A DNA stretch of 64,000 nucleotides from Albidovulum sp. (GCA_028823855.1 JAPPFL010000071.1:124001-188000), one strand, 5' to 3'. Shown: positions 52,682-62,740, numbered from the stretch's first letter. Made by a program: numbers and translations. Notes: generated by a model from the letters alone, not told the origin.

Positions 52682-53785
52682 TTAAATGATAATAGCTACG
52701 CCTGTCTCCGCATCGAACAGTCGCGCGTTGTCCAGATTAACGTCGCAGGCCACTTCGTCGCCGACGGCGAAGTGTCGAATATCCGGCGAGCGGTACCTTA
52801 ACAGACTGTCGCCGACCGATAGCATTAGCTGCAATTCCCGTCCTACCATTTCATGGGAGTACACCCGCGCGGGAATTGGGGCGGGCGACCCTGACGGGAC
52901 GAGATTCACCGAAGAAGGCCGAATTCCGATTAAAAGGGCGGGCGGGACCGTGTTTACGAAGGCTTGAGAAAATTTTTCGGGAAGGTCCAATAGTCGTCCG
53001 CCGAAATCGATTTGGAGACAGCCTTCGGTTGCTCGCAGCGGCATCCGTACGACGCTCATCGGCGGGTCGCCGACGAACCCTGCAACGAACGCCGTATTCG
53101 GATTGCGGTACACCTCGACCGGCGGTCCGACCTGTTCGATTCGGCCCGCGTTCATGACCGCGATGAGATCTGCGACCGCAAGAGCCTCCTGCTGATCGTG
53201 AGTTACATGAATGGTGGTCGTATGCAACTTCGCGTGCAAGGTCTTAAGCTCTGCGCGCATTTCATAGCGGAGGCGCGCATCGAGATGAGTAATCGGCTCG
53301 TCCAAGAGCAAAACCGGCGGATTGCGAATTAACGCCCGGCCCAATGCAACGCGCTGCTGCTGCCCTCCCGATAGTGTAGCTATTGGTCGGTCAAGCAACC
53401 AGTCAATACGCAGCAGTTGCGCGATATCGTCGACTCGAGAATTGATTTTGCTTTCCGGCCAAGCTCGCCTGCGGACCGGCGCGCGTAGCGGAAAAGTTAG
53501 GTTCTCCCGGACAGACAGCATCGGATAGAGCGCGTAGTTCTGGAACGCCATTCCAATATTGCGGTCGGCGGGGGGAAGATCGTTGACGCGCCGGCCGCCG
53601 ATCATGACATCCCCTTCGTCCGGGCTCTCAAGTCCAGCGGCAAGTCGCATGAGCGTAGTCTTTCCGCAACCGGACGGCCCCAGAAGGCAAAGATACTTGT
53701 GCTCGGGGCAGGTTAAATCAATCCGCTCGAAGACCGAGGCGCCTCCGAACCGCTTGCTAACTTCGCTAAACCGAACCTCCGACAT
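52682..53785 (-). CDS. ABC importer ATPase 2 (MalK/UgpC-like)
   Basis: A 367-residue ATPase. Walker A GPSGCGKTTLMRLA near residue 37, signature LSGGQQQRVALGRA, Walker B VLLLDEPITHLDARL, HVTHDQ. C-terminal TOBE-like region with GIRPSSVNLVP. The ATG at 53785 is 4 bp after the stop of the other ATPase. Like the importer at 7-13 kb, this operon has two different ATPases, a feature of glycerol and polyol importers. Confidence 0.92.
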   Translation of the reverse strand: MSEVRFSEVSKRFGGASVFERIDLTCPEHKYLCLLGPSGCGKTTLMRLAAGLESPDEGDVMIGGRRVNDLPPADRNIGMAFQNYALYPMLSVRENLTFPLRAPVRRRAWPESKINSRVDDIAQLLRIDWLLDRPIATLSGGQQQRVALGRALIRNPPVLLLDEPITHLDARLRYEMRAELKTLHAKLHTTTIHVTHDQQEALAVADLIAVMNAGRIEQVGPPVEVYRNPNTAFVAGFVGDPPMSVVRMPLRATEGCLQIDFGGRLLDLPEKFSQAFVNTVPPALLIGIRPSSVNLVPSGSPAPIPARVYSHEMVGRELQLMLSVGDSLLRYRSPDIRHFAVGDEVACDVNLDNARLFDAETGVAIII

Positions 53786-53789
53786 GGCT

Positions 53790-54896
53790 TCAGGTCTTCC
53801 GCAAAATGTTGCGGCCGTCGCCGTCGAACAGAAGTATTCGCGATGCGTCGAACTCGGCGTGAACGGAATTGCCTGGCGACGGCGCCGAATCCGAAGGAAC
53901 GGCGGCGCGAAGGCGGCCGGCGGGCCCGTCGGCGACGATGACGGCCATATCGCCGACGGGTTCGACAACGGACACGCGCAGAGGAAGGCGATGGCGCGCG
54001 GATTCTTCATGGAGCGTTACGGCGTCGGGCCGCACTCCCGCCTCCAGCCTGCCGGCGGCGACACGAGTTGAATCGGCGATTTCGGAAGCGCGCCGCTCGG
54101 AAAACGGAATGCGCGCGTCGCCTACGGATAGTTCCGGCGACGCTGCGTTTGAAGCGATCGAGGCGGGCAGTATCGAAATGGGCAGATTGCCTATGAATTC
54201 GGCTACGAACCGATTGACGGGGTTGTCGAGAAGCGTCAGCAGGTCTCCTGTCTGCTGAAGACGGCCTTCGGACATGACCGCTATTCGGTCGGAAATCGCC
54301 GCCGCTTCTTCTTGGTCGTGCGTTATGTAGAACGTGGTAGCGCCAAGTTCTTCATGAAGGCGCCGGATTTCCGTGCGCAATTGCTGCCTGAGGTACGCTT
54401 CCAGATGCCCCAGCGGCTCGTCCATTAGGAATGTCCGCGTATCGCGGATGATCGCACGGCCCAGTCCGACTCGCTGCCTCTGGCCTCCGCTTAGCTGCCG
54501 TGGCTTCTTGCGCAATTGATCCGAGATTTGCAGCGTATTCGCAATTTCCTCGACGCGCCGGGCTATTTCTTGGCGCGGCATTTTTCTCGCCGCCAGCGGC
54601 ATCGCCAAGTTTCCGTAAACGTCCAGGTGCGGATAAAGGGCATAGTTTTCAAAAACCATGGCGAAATCGCGCGACTGCGCCTTTAGCTCGTTGTATCTCT
54701 TTCCGTCGACGCGAATTTCTCCTTCAGTTATGGATTCAAGCCCGGCGAGCATGCGAAGCGTGGAAGACTTTCCGCACCCCGACGGGCCGAGAACGCATAG
54801 GAAGGAACCGTCCTCGATTGTGAGCGACAGGTTTTCCACGGCGGCCGAAGACGGCGCGTAGCGTTTCGAAACGTTATCGAATTCAATGCGCGGCAT
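53790..54896 (-). CDS. ABC importer ATPase 1 (MalK/UgpC-like)
   Basis: A 368-residue ATPase with Walker A GPSGCGKSSTLRM, signature LSGGQRQRVGLGRA, Walker B TFLMDEPLGHLEAYL (the usual SxLDA is replaced by GHLEA) and YITHDQ. The Asp-to-Glu change in the D-loop is unusual and may affect communication between the two sites. TOBE region with GVRPDAVTL. Follows the permeases and pairs with the downstream ATPase. Confidence 0.92.
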   Translation of the reverse strand: MPRIEFDNVSKRYAPSSAAVENLSLTIEDGSFLCVLGPSGCGKSSTLRMLAGLESITEGEIRVDGKRYNELKAQSRDFAMVFENYALYPHLDVYGNLAMPLAARKMPRQEIARRVEEIANTLQISDQLRKKPRQLSGGQRQRVGLGRAIIRDTRTFLMDEPLGHLEAYLRQQLRTEIRRLHEELGATTFYITHDQEEAAAISDRIAVMSEGRLQQTGDLLTLLDNPVNRFVAEFIGNLPISILPASIASNAASPELSVGDARIPFSERRASEIADSTRVAAGRLEAGVRPDAVTLHEESARHRLPLRVSVVEPVGDMAVIVADGPAGRLRAAVPSDSAPSPGNSVHAEFDASRILLFDGDGRNILRKT

Positions 54897-54908
54897 TCGC
54901 GTTCCGCC

Positions 54909-55760
54909 TTACCTGACCGCGCCGAAAGTCAAGCCGCGCACGAGGTGGCGCTGGAGAAACAACGTGAATATCATAATCGGAGCGACGGCGAAGAAACCTA
55001 CGGCCATGTATTCGCCCCAGGCAATTCCCATCGATGCGGAAAACCCGGAAAGATAAACCGGAATTGTCGCGGCGTCGCGCTGCGTTATGATGTTTGCAAG
55101 AAGGAATTCATTCCACGCAAATACGGCCGAAAGAATGGCTGTAGCGGCGAGGCCGGGGCGAACGAGCGGCAGCGCGATTCGCAGGAATACTTGCCAACGG
55201 GTGTATCCGTCGACCAGAGCGGCCTCTTCCAGTTCGATCGGAATGTCTGCAAAAAACCCGCGAAGCACCCAAATAACGAACGACAGGTTCATGCTTGTAT
55301 AGAACAGGATGAGCGCAAGATGCGTATCGATGAGACCGACGCTCCTGAACATGAGATAGATCGGGACGATGAATGCGACGGGCGGCGCGAAACGAGTCGA
55401 AAGGATGAAGAACGCGAGATGCTTGCTGCCCCGGAAAGGAAATCGCGCGAGCGCGTAGGCTGCCATCGAACCTAGCCCGACGGCCAATACCGTGCTCGCG
55501 GCGGTTATAAGAACGCTGTTGAACAGAAATACGAGTACGTTTTGCCCTCCGAAAAGCAAAAATGCGTTCTTGAAAGCCTGCAGCGTGGGTTCGAATGTCC
55601 AGGTCGGCGGCCAGGAAAAAATATCGGATTCCGACTTAAGCGCCGTCGTGATCATTATGTACAACGGAAACAACGAAAAGCCGACGACGACGCACGCCGC
55701 TCCCAGAGCGAGTACGGCGCGAAGGCTGAATTGCGCGGCGACCTGGGAATTCGAAGTCAT
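54909..55760 (-). CDS. ABC importer permease 2 (MalG-like)
   Basis: A 283-residue CUT1 permease. First helix AVLALGAACVVVGFSLFPLYIMITTAL, EAA loop LEEAALVDGYTRWQVFLRIALPLV near residue 190 and C-terminal RHLVRGLTFGAVR. Overlaps the upstream permease by 4 bp (ATGA). Confidence 0.93.
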   Translation of the reverse strand: MTSNSQVAAQFSLRAVLALGAACVVVGFSLFPLYIMITTALKSESDIFSWPPTWTFEPTLQAFKNAFLLFGGQNVLVFLFNSVLITAASTVLAVGLGSMAAYALARFPFRGSKHLAFFILSTRFAPPVAFIVPIYLMFRSVGLIDTHLALILFYTSMNLSFVIWVLRGFFADIPIELEEAALVDGYTRWQVFLRIALPLVRPGLAATAILSAVFAWNEFLLANIITQRDAATIPVYLSGFSASMGIAWGEYMAVGFFAVAPIMIFTLFLQRHLVRGLTFGAVR

Positions 55761-56635
55761 TTATTGTCGTTCCCGATGCCGACTCGCGAAAGGAAGAGTT
55801 GCGTGAATATTGTGACCAAAATCAACATGGAGACCGCCATTGCCGCCGCAAAGCCGAGATCGAGAGCCTGGAATCCGGTTACGTAGAGGTACCACGGCAA
55901 AACTTCTGTTCGCCCGGCAGGACCGCCCTGGGTCATCATGAATACCAGTTCGATCATTTTGAAGGAATCGACAATTCTCAGCAGGATGACGATCATGATT
56001 GAAGGCCGCAGCATCGGAATCGTCACGCGCCAGAATGTTTGCCACGCGTTCAGACCGTCCATTTTCGCCGCTTCGTAGACGTATTCCGGTAGCGATTGCA
56101 AAGCTGCGAACATGACCAGCATGACAAAGGGCGTCCATTGCCAAGCATCGGCCAGCACGATCGAGAAAAGAGCTACATCGAGATCGGTGAGGAAGCCGAC
56201 TTTCTCGGAACCGAGCAAAGTTATCAGCCAGTTTATGACGCCGAAATTTTCATTGAACATGTAGAACCATACCAAGCCGGCGACGATAGGCATGACCATA
56301 ATAGGAAGAACGGCAATTTGGCGCAGAGTGGCCATGCCGCGAACCTTCACGTTGAAAAGGAATGCCAGTGCGAAGCCGACTACGAATTCGAGGAGAACGG
56401 CGAAAAAGACAAATTTCGCCGAAGTCAGTACGGCATCGCCGAATCGTCCGTCGTAATAGAGTTCTTCATAGTTGAGGAAGCCCGCGAACCGAGGAACGCC
56501 CCGGCCGAAGCTCCATAGATGCAAGCTGATATATACCGCAAACAGAATCGGAAAAATATTGATCGCGACAATGACCAGAATCGAGGGCGAGATCATCGCA
56601 AACGCGATGCGCCGTTTTTCGCGAAAATATTTCAT
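55757..56635 (-). CDS. ABC importer permease 1 (MalF-like)
   Basis: A 292-residue permease with six helices, first FAMISPSILVIVAINIFPILFAVYISL, EAA loop YEAAKMDGLNAWQTFWRVTIPML near residue 200. The ATG at 56635 is preferred; a GTG at 56665 would add 10 residues. It follows the solute-binding gene after a hairpin of 12 bp. Confidence 0.92.
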   Translation of the reverse strand: MKYFREKRRIAFAMISPSILVIVAINIFPILFAVYISLHLWSFGRGVPRFAGFLNYEELYYDGRFGDAVLTSAKFVFFAVLLEFVVGFALAFLFNVKVRGMATLRQIAVLPIMVMPIVAGLVWFYMFNENFGVINWLITLLGSEKVGFLTDLDVALFSIVLADAWQWTPFVMLVMFAALQSLPEYVYEAAKMDGLNAWQTFWRVTIPMLRPSIMIVILLRIVDSFKMIELVFMMTQGGPAGRTEVLPWYLYVTGFQALDLGFAAAMAVSMLILVTIFTQLFLSRVGIGNDNK

Positions 56636-56677
56636 TCTTTGGTGGCCTGCCGCAGAATTCCGCACTGCAGGAGATAG

Positions 56678-56706
56678 CTCGCGGCCGCCGGAATGGCGGC
56701 CGCGAG
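56678..56706 (-). repeat. intercistronic hairpin after the solute-binding gene
   Basis: CTCGCGGCCGCC and its exact reverse complement GGCGGCCGCGAG flank a five-base loop: a 12-bp perfect stem. It sits between the solute-binding and permease genes, as in the two other sugar-type importer operons of the window. No T tract on the transcript side, so mRNA stabilisation is likelier than termination. Confidence 0.8.
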
Positions 56707-56741
56707 TACATTATTCGCGTGCGAAAGCAGCTATGCGTGCA

Positions 56742-58091
56742 TTAATAGTATCCGGCGCGGCGCATTGTCCGGTCCAGTTGCCGTTGCGCTTCCTTGAGTG
56801 CGTCTTCCGGCGATTCCGCGCCCGCCAAGGCTTCATGGAACTCTGCACCGAGAATGTCGAATATCTGCTGAATTTCCGGCACGGGCGGACGTTGCCATCC
56901 CGCGATCTCGCCATTCGTAGCCATTGCATCAACGAATGGAATTACAGGGCAGCGCGCGACGACTTCTTCGTCTACGGACACACTATGGCGCGGTGCTACG
57001 CAATTTCCGTGCTTGGTGTATTCGGCCATCATTTCCGGACTTGTCAACCATTCGGTCACGGACCATGCAAGATCTCTACGGTCTTCCGGTAGATTGTCGG
57101 GAATGCTTAAAAACCAGCCGCCAAGTGTCGACACGTTCAATCCATTAGGGCCTGCCGGGTGCGGAAGATAGCTTACTTTGCCACGCGCCTCTGCATCCTC
57201 GTCAAGTTCATAGATCGCCGACCGGCCGGACCAGATGTAGGTCATGGCGCATCCGCCCTGAGCAAATACCCGTACGCGCTCGTCCCACGCCATGTTCAAA
57301 ATGCCGGGCGGCGAGAACTTCATCAATTCCATGAGATAGGCCGCCATTTCACTGGCCGTGTCGCTTTCCATCTGAGGATGCATGTTCTCGGGCCTTACAT
57401 TGCCGAGGTCAAAGCCGCCTTCGATGGCATCCATTGCGATAACCGGTAGACCGTGCGAGCCCATAACCATCGTGATTGTTTGGCCAAGCGGCGTGCCGCG
57501 CGCCCCGTTCCAGCAAATTCCGGATAGACCGTCTTTTGAGCCGTGGAGCGCTTTCGCCGCAGCCAAAACCTGTTCCGTGGTTCGAGGCGGCTCAAGCCCA
57601 GCTTCCTCGAAAAGATCTACCCGATACGCGAAAATCTCTGGATGAGGCTGAATTGGTATGCCGAGCTGCATTTGGTCATGGTATGCTCCGGTCCACGCGG
57701 CTTCGTGGAAATCTTGCCAATCCATGCCGCTGGATTCGACGTATCCAGCTAGGTCCACAAGAAATCCTTTGTACTCTCCGAACTGCGGCAGATCCACTGA
57801 GATCAGATCGTAGTTCGAAACATCGTTCTGGGCATTCAGCAAGACCTGCTGCCGCAATACGTCAAATCCCCGCACGTCGAGTTCAATGGTACCTCCCGCC
57901 ATCTCCTCGAGGTCGCCGTGGATACGCTGCATAACCTGAAATACCGGGTCTCCGATCGCTAGAATTCGAATTGTTTCTCCGTTGAGTACGCCTTCGGCAG
58001 AGGCCGGAGCCACTGCAATAGACGATACCGCGCCAGCTACCGCCATCGCAGCGGCCTTTTTTATCCAGCTTTGCTTGTTTTCAAAATGCAT
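56742..58091 (-). CDS. periplasmic solute-binding protein of the 52-58 kb importer
   Basis: A 449-residue family 1 solute-binding protein. Signal peptide about MHFENKQSWIKKAAAMAVAG to residue 32 (ASA before EGVL). Marks: NYDLISVDLPQFGEYKGFLVDL, GIPIQPHPEIFAYRVDLFEEAG, and WSVTEWLTSPEMMAEYTKHGN near the end. First gene of the importer operon; an inverted repeat lies 27-42 bp upstream of the ATG. The ligand is unknown; the oxidative enzymes upstream on the same strand suggest a methylated amine or polyol. Confidence 0.92.
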   Translation of the reverse strand: MHFENKQSWIKKAAAMAVAGAVSSIAVAPASAEGVLNGETIRILAIGDPVFQVMQRIHGDLEEMAGGTIELDVRGFDVLRQQVLLNAQNDVSNYDLISVDLPQFGEYKGFLVDLAGYVESSGMDWQDFHEAAWTGAYHDQMQLGIPIQPHPEIFAYRVDLFEEAGLEPPRTTEQVLAAAKALHGSKDGLSGICWNGARGTPLGQTITMVMGSHGLPVIAMDAIEGGFDLGNVRPENMHPQMESDTASEMAAYLMELMKFSPPGILNMAWDERVRVFAQGGCAMTYIWSGRSAIYELDEDAEARGKVSYLPHPAGPNGLNVSTLGGWFLSIPDNLPEDRRDLAWSVTEWLTSPEMMAEYTKHGNCVAPRHSVSVDEEVVARCPVIPFVDAMATNGEIAGWQRPPVPEIQQIFDILGAEFHEALAGAESPEDALKEAQRQLDRTMRRAGYY

Positions 58092-58117
58092 ATTTCACTC
58101 CCATTTCTGAATTCTTA

Positions 58118-58133
58118 GTCCTAGGATTAGGAC
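58118..58133. promoter_or_regulatory. inverted-repeat operator candidate
   Basis: GTCCTA-GGAT-TAGGAC, a perfect 6-bp inverted repeat with a 4-base centre, flanked by further partial symmetry (TTA and CAA). It lies 27-42 bp upstream of the solute-binding gene start, where a repressor of GntR type could block transcription. No regulator gene is adjacent. Confidence 0.55.
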
Positions 58134-59516
58134 AACCCATGCTGCTATGGCTAATTGAAACGCCTTTAGTGCGCAAGTGCCGCAAGAGTTCGAGTTGATT
58201 CGAATAGATTCGAAACGTGAAAAAATGAACCGGAATGAATTTATGGATGAAATTCGCTAAAGTCGACTCGGAGCAGGTGCGCCATCGCCGCCAGCTGCAT
58301 ACGGCCCCGGGCTTTGCTGCAAGACAGCCAGGCTGTGATTCCTTTTGGGGCGAAACGCGACCGAATAGACCTTCCGTACTAGTTGATAGACGGCGACCGC
58401 GTCGCTAAATGGATCAAGAAATTAAAGCGCCGCCGGACGCGAGCTGAATCCAGCGAATTCTGAAAAAGCGCAGGGGCGAAATTTGGCCGCTTACGGTACC
58501 GCGCCGTCAAAGTTCCGATCATCTACATCGACCGCCGTCGCGATCGAGGTTCGAAAGCGATCCTGGCCGCCGAAGAGAAGGCACAACGCTCCCTCGACTG
58601 CTACGACATGATAGGCCACCCCTACTGCCAACGTTCAAGTGTGAATTGAATCAACGGCCAATTTAACGACATTTTCGGCAACCGCCAATTTCGCGCCCGC
58701 GGGCATGCGGAATTAATTTGCCTTTAGGTTATATGGGTTGCGGCTCGACCGTCGACCAAATGCTCCGCATTTCCGCACGAAGCACCGAATCCGATTTGAA
58801 ACAATTCCAGTCGTTCTTTCCATGGGAACCGCGCCTAAAGGCGTGGCTAAGTGCCGAATCCTTTATGACAAGGTCTTGGCGGTCGGCAGCTTGGCTTCCA
58901 AGAATCTCTCGAAACGCGAAGTATTCGGCAATCGATCTCGAATCGAATCATCGATCAGGGCTACTGCTAGCGGCTAGGTTTTCGATTCGGGCAGAGCGTG
59001 CACGATCTCCGTTGGTTCAAGGCTGACGATGATGAACCGAAGGAAAAAGTCGGGAGGACAGCGAGTGTCGTCGGAGTGAAAACGGCCGAGTCTCCTTCCA
59101 AATCGAGGATGGAAGCATGCTCGATCAATTCAGCAACGCCCTAAAAATCGCCATTGTGGACTCGCTTGGGCTTTAGCGGCACGAGTTTTTCAGGCGAGTA
59201 GGTTGGACAGCGTGATTGATTTGATGGAGTCGAAAAGCTCCCGTCCTACCTTGCATTTGAGAGTTTCAGGCAATCGAAATTCACTTGGCCCAACAATGGC
59301 GACAATGCGAATTGGCGGCAGTATTTTGCAATGTCTTGCAAATTGCGCGAATCTATTGCGTGGGCCTAAAAGTACGGCTTTTCCGGATTTCGGATTGCTT
59401 AACCTTCAGGCATTTAAAATTCTCTGGTTGTGCAAACCGTTCGGCGACCTTGACGAAAGGCCTGAACCGAATCAATTTTCGACGAGTCTTGCCCACCTAC
59501 GCTATCGGCGATGCCC
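58134..59516. other. 1.4 kb gene-poor stretch with decayed frames
   Basis: A plus frame near 58390-58640 reads GDRVAKWIKKLKRRRTRAES, a TGA, then GRLRYRAVKVPIIYIDRRRD and AILAAEEKAQRSLDCYDMIG. All are in one frame, which looks like a gene with a nonsense mutation, family unknown. Other frames at 58718-59571 show no conserved content. No terminator or insertion-sequence ends were seen. Confidence 0.35.
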
Positions 59517-60821
59517 TTATCCCAAGACAGAGAAGCTGCTTTCCTTGTTGATTTCTCGTTTTCGAGAATAGAACGAAGTATCGATTGACTGCTCCGTGCA
59601 AGGTAGCTTGAATTTCAGCGGGGCGTTGTCGTGGTCATTGCCGGCCTCGCAATATTCGATCAATTCAGCCATCAATTTCCCCGCGATCGGGGCGTTCTTG
59701 TACTGGTTGCCGCTGGTTCCGATTGCCATGTAAAACCCCGGAACGGACGACTTGTCGTAAACGGGGATCCAGTCGTCCGCTACGTCGTACAAATCGACAA
59801 CTCCGCGCATCCTGCTAGGTATGCCGAGAGACGGCACGCGCTGTGCGTAGCGATAGACTTGGTGCGTCCACTGTTCGGAGAAATCTCGGTCGTACTTGTC
59901 GGGGTCCACGAATTCCCGAGGATCGCAGGCCGGATCCTCGGATCCAATCAATATGAAATTGCCTTTTTCGGGCCGTACGTAGCAGCCAATATCACTGTCT
60001 GAAATCACAAAGCCATTCTTGTAGAAATCGAAGCCCTCGGGTGCCGGTACATGCGCGACTTCCTGTTTTAGCGCCTTCGTCGAAATCGTCATGTCTCGAT
60101 CGGCTCCCGCCATGCGGTTTACATGGCTAGACCAGGGACCCGCCACGTTAACGACTATCGGAGCATGCAATTCGCTTCCGTCATCGAGCCTGGCGCCGGC
60201 AACTCGATCGGAAGCGATTATGACTTCTGCAACTTCGCGCCCGAACAGAAATGTTCCGCCCGAAGCTTCGCAAGCACATTGAATATTTCTAGTCGAAAGC
60301 TGCGGGTCGGTCACATATCCGGCCGTCTTCCAGAAAAGAGCCCCGCGCAGCGCCGAGCCATTCGCTTCGCCGAATTTCTCGTCGTCCATTCGGCGAACCG
60401 GCGAATAGCTTTGGAGACTGTAGATCGGCAATCGGCTTTCGACTTCGGAAGCGTCCCAGGATTCGCAGGGAATGCCAAGTTCGCGACTCAACCGACCATG
60501 CTTTTCGAGAAATTTGTTTCCCTCGGTTTTCATAACCAGGCAGCCGATTTCACGGAATTCGGCCATGCCGGTCGGGTCGCGGACTCCAAGATATTCGTCC
60601 CAATTCTTCCAATAGTGGTAGCCTTCCCAGGCGAACGCCGTCCCTTCAAGCGTAGAATAATGGACTCGGATGATCGCGCAGGAACCGCTGGTGGGTCCGT
60701 AGCCGGCAGCCGGATTCCGGTCGACTGAAATCGTGCGGAAGCCCTTGCGACTCAATTCCAGCGCGATTGCGGCCCCAATTATGCCTGCGCCTATAATTAT
60801 GCAGTCGGCTGAACGTGTCAT
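59517..60821 (-). CDS. FAD-dependent amine/amino-acid oxidase (DAO family, sarcosine oxidase/DadA-like)
   Basis: A 434-residue DAO-family protein. FAD motif DCIIIGAGIIGAAIALELSRKGF at the N-terminus, GYGPTSGSCAIIRVHYS as the flavin-loop region, and FYMAIGTSGNQYKNAPIAGKLMAELI near the C-terminus. The family oxidises N-methyl or amino groups. It lies 211 bp downstream of a GcvT-like gene and upstream of the importer, an arrangement that mirrors the two halves of dimethylglycine/sarcosine dehydrogenases. Start ATG at 60821 with GGAGAAG. The substrate is inferred only by family. Confidence 0.9.
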   Translation of the reverse strand: MTRSADCIIIGAGIIGAAIALELSRKGFRTISVDRNPAAGYGPTSGSCAIIRVHYSTLEGTAFAWEGYHYWKNWDEYLGVRDPTGMAEFREIGCLVMKTEGNKFLEKHGRLSRELGIPCESWDASEVESRLPIYSLQSYSPVRRMDDEKFGEANGSALRGALFWKTAGYVTDPQLSTRNIQCACEASGGTFLFGREVAEVIIASDRVAGARLDDGSELHAPIVVNVAGPWSSHVNRMAGADRDMTISTKALKQEVAHVPAPEGFDFYKNGFVISDSDIGCYVRPEKGNFILIGSEDPACDPREFVDPDKYDRDFSEQWTHQVYRYAQRVPSLGIPSRMRGVVDLYDVADDWIPVYDKSSVPGFYMAIGTSGNQYKNAPIAGKLMAELIEYCEAGNDHDNAPLKFKLPCTEQSIDTSFYSRKREINKESSFSVLG

Positions 60822-61032
60822 CTAAGCTTCTCCAAAGATCGTTCGAGATCGAATCGAAATTCATGGTTCTTGCAACTGCCGCGCTAATCTTCCTTGGCAA
60901 GAACTTCAAGCCGCTTGGGGCGCTCGCGCAGTCGGCGAATCCGGATTCACCGGCACGCTCCGATAGTGGAGGTCGTCTTCGCCATACTTGCCGCCGCGTC
61001 GCGCGTTTCCAAGAAATCTGCAATACAGGGCT

Positions 61033-62226
61033 TCAAGGCAAGGCGACGCGTAAAAGCGGATTCGCGCCGCCGGTTGGCGTTCGTCCTCTTGGAATGTTTT
61101 TTTCGCGATCATAGAAGGGCGGATCGACGATTTTGCAATCGGCGCTGCCGAAATCGTCCGAATGCATCGTTAAAATTTTGCCCGGCCAGTCTCCGGCGCT
61201 AAAAAACCTAACGTATCCGATGCCAGCTTGCAGATAGGGCGACCACGCGCCGGTCGTGACGATTCCGACCAAATCGCTGCCATCGAATACCTGGAAATTT
61301 CGGCTTGGGACAATGCCGCTGCAATACAGGCCGAATAGTCGCTTGCCCCTGGCGGCATTCATTAGGGCATCGCGTCCAATATACCCGTCTTTTTCAAGAT
61401 CAACGAACTTCTCCAGTCCCGCTTCGAACGGCGTCATTGACATGTCGAAATCGCTGCCGCTGTCCAGTATTCCCGCTTCAATTCGTCGGGTATTGATGGA
61501 CTGCATGCTGCTGAACATTAAACCCTTCGGAGTTCCGATCTTCACGAGATAGTCCCAAAGGCGAGGGCAATCGGTTCTTTCCCCAAGTGTATAGATTTCG
61601 AACCCCAGTTCGCCGGTCCAGCCGGTTCTTGACACAAACAGAGTTTGGCCTCCGATTTCAAAATATCCGCAGCGGAAAAAGAGCATATTGCTATCAATTG
61701 CTCCATTGGTCGCAATTCTCATGATTTCGATCGAGCTTGGACCCTGAATTTGCAGCACGCGAGAATGAGGATCGGAAACCGTCGCGTCAAAGCCGCGGCC
61801 ATGCGCCAATAGCCAGGTTAGCATATCGCCGTCCGGCTGAACGAACCAGTACTTGTCCTCGGTGGGCCTGAACAAGATCCCGTCCATAAAGAGGCCGCCG
61901 CTATGCGTGCAGGCGACTACGTAGTAACCGCGCCCGACCTTGAGGACACTTATCTTGCGAGCGAAGATTCTTTCCAAGAGAGGAAGCGCATCGGGGCCCG
62001 AAATTTCAAGGGGGCGCTCGGGTACATCGACTAGAACGGCCTTTCTTCGCAAGGCCCAATAGCCGGCAACGGGATCATCGCCGTTAAAATGCACGAAAAA
62101 GCGGCCGGCGCATACTCGGAGTATAGTTTCCTCGTTTTCATAGCACTTGTGAAACGGGGACACCTCCGTGCCGCCGCTGAATATTCTAAATATTTTTTGT
62201 GGATCAACTGCCGACGAAACGTTCAT
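61033..62226 (-). CDS. GcvT-family aminomethyltransferase-like protein
   Basis: A 397-residue protein of the T-protein/folate-binding family. Landmarks: YWALRRKAVLVDVPERPLEISGPDAL, LQIQGPSSIEIM, FVSRTGWTGELGFEIY (the RTGYTGE-type motif) and INTRRIEAGILDSGSD, with KDGYIGRDAL in the C-terminal domain. In the free-standing or fused forms (GcvT, DMGDH, DmdA) it transfers a C1 group to tetrahydrofolate or demethylates a substrate. Beside a DAO oxidase this fits removal of methyl groups from an N-methyl compound. DmdA-like demethylation of DMSP cannot be excluded. Confidence 0.9.
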   Translation of the reverse strand: MNVSSAVDPQKIFRIFSGGTEVSPFHKCYENEETILRVCAGRFFVHFNGDDPVAGYWALRRKAVLVDVPERPLEISGPDALPLLERIFARKISVLKVGRGYYVVACTHSGGLFMDGILFRPTEDKYWFVQPDGDMLTWLLAHGRGFDATVSDPHSRVLQIQGPSSIEIMRIATNGAIDSNMLFFRCGYFEIGGQTLFVSRTGWTGELGFEIYTLGERTDCPRLWDYLVKIGTPKGLMFSSMQSINTRRIEAGILDSGSDFDMSMTPFEAGLEKFVDLEKDGYIGRDALMNAARGKRLFGLYCSGIVPSRNFQVFDGSDLVGIVTTGAWSPYLQAGIGYVRFFSAGDWPGKILTMHSDDFGSADCKIVDPPFYDREKNIPRGRTPTGGANPLLRVALP

Positions 62227-62740
62227 AAGTTGCCGCCCTATTGCCGTTTCCCGAAGCGCCCTATCATCGCGCCGATTTCATTGAACAAAATCCGATTGCC
62301 GACCTAGGCATCCGCCTATGCCGCGCCGCGAGGCGGGCGCTGCAAATTTTTATAGGCGGGTACATTGGCGCCCGATCGGGTTCTAGGCGAAGCTACTATC
62401 ATCTTGCACTTAGGCATCCAAACTCATTCTCATTCCAAGCGAACACCAATTTCGGGCGGCGCGAATTTTTGTTGCCGGGAAAGAGGAGCCTCGCGACGCG
62501 TTTTCGATTCATGCTCGGAATCGGCGGTTTGGCTGTTTCGCTAGGTAGAGCTTTCCGATGTCTCCTTCCTGCATTCGGCAACGCTCAATTCAATGCAAAA
62601 TCCTTTCAGCCAAGCCATTCCGCGTCCTTGCCGTCGTCTTTTTCGTTCCGAAGTAAAATGCCTAGACATGTTCGGCAGCATTCGAAAACCCTCGCGTCGG
62701 CAAATGGGGCCAGCAAATCGAACAAAGCGACCATTGGCCA
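62227..62740. other. gap between GcvT-like and GMC genes
   Basis: About 510 bp with no convincing gene. A 67-codon minus frame (62541-62744) touches the GMC stop but has only basic composition. Probably intergenic with promoter for the GcvT-like gene. Confidence 0.4.
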
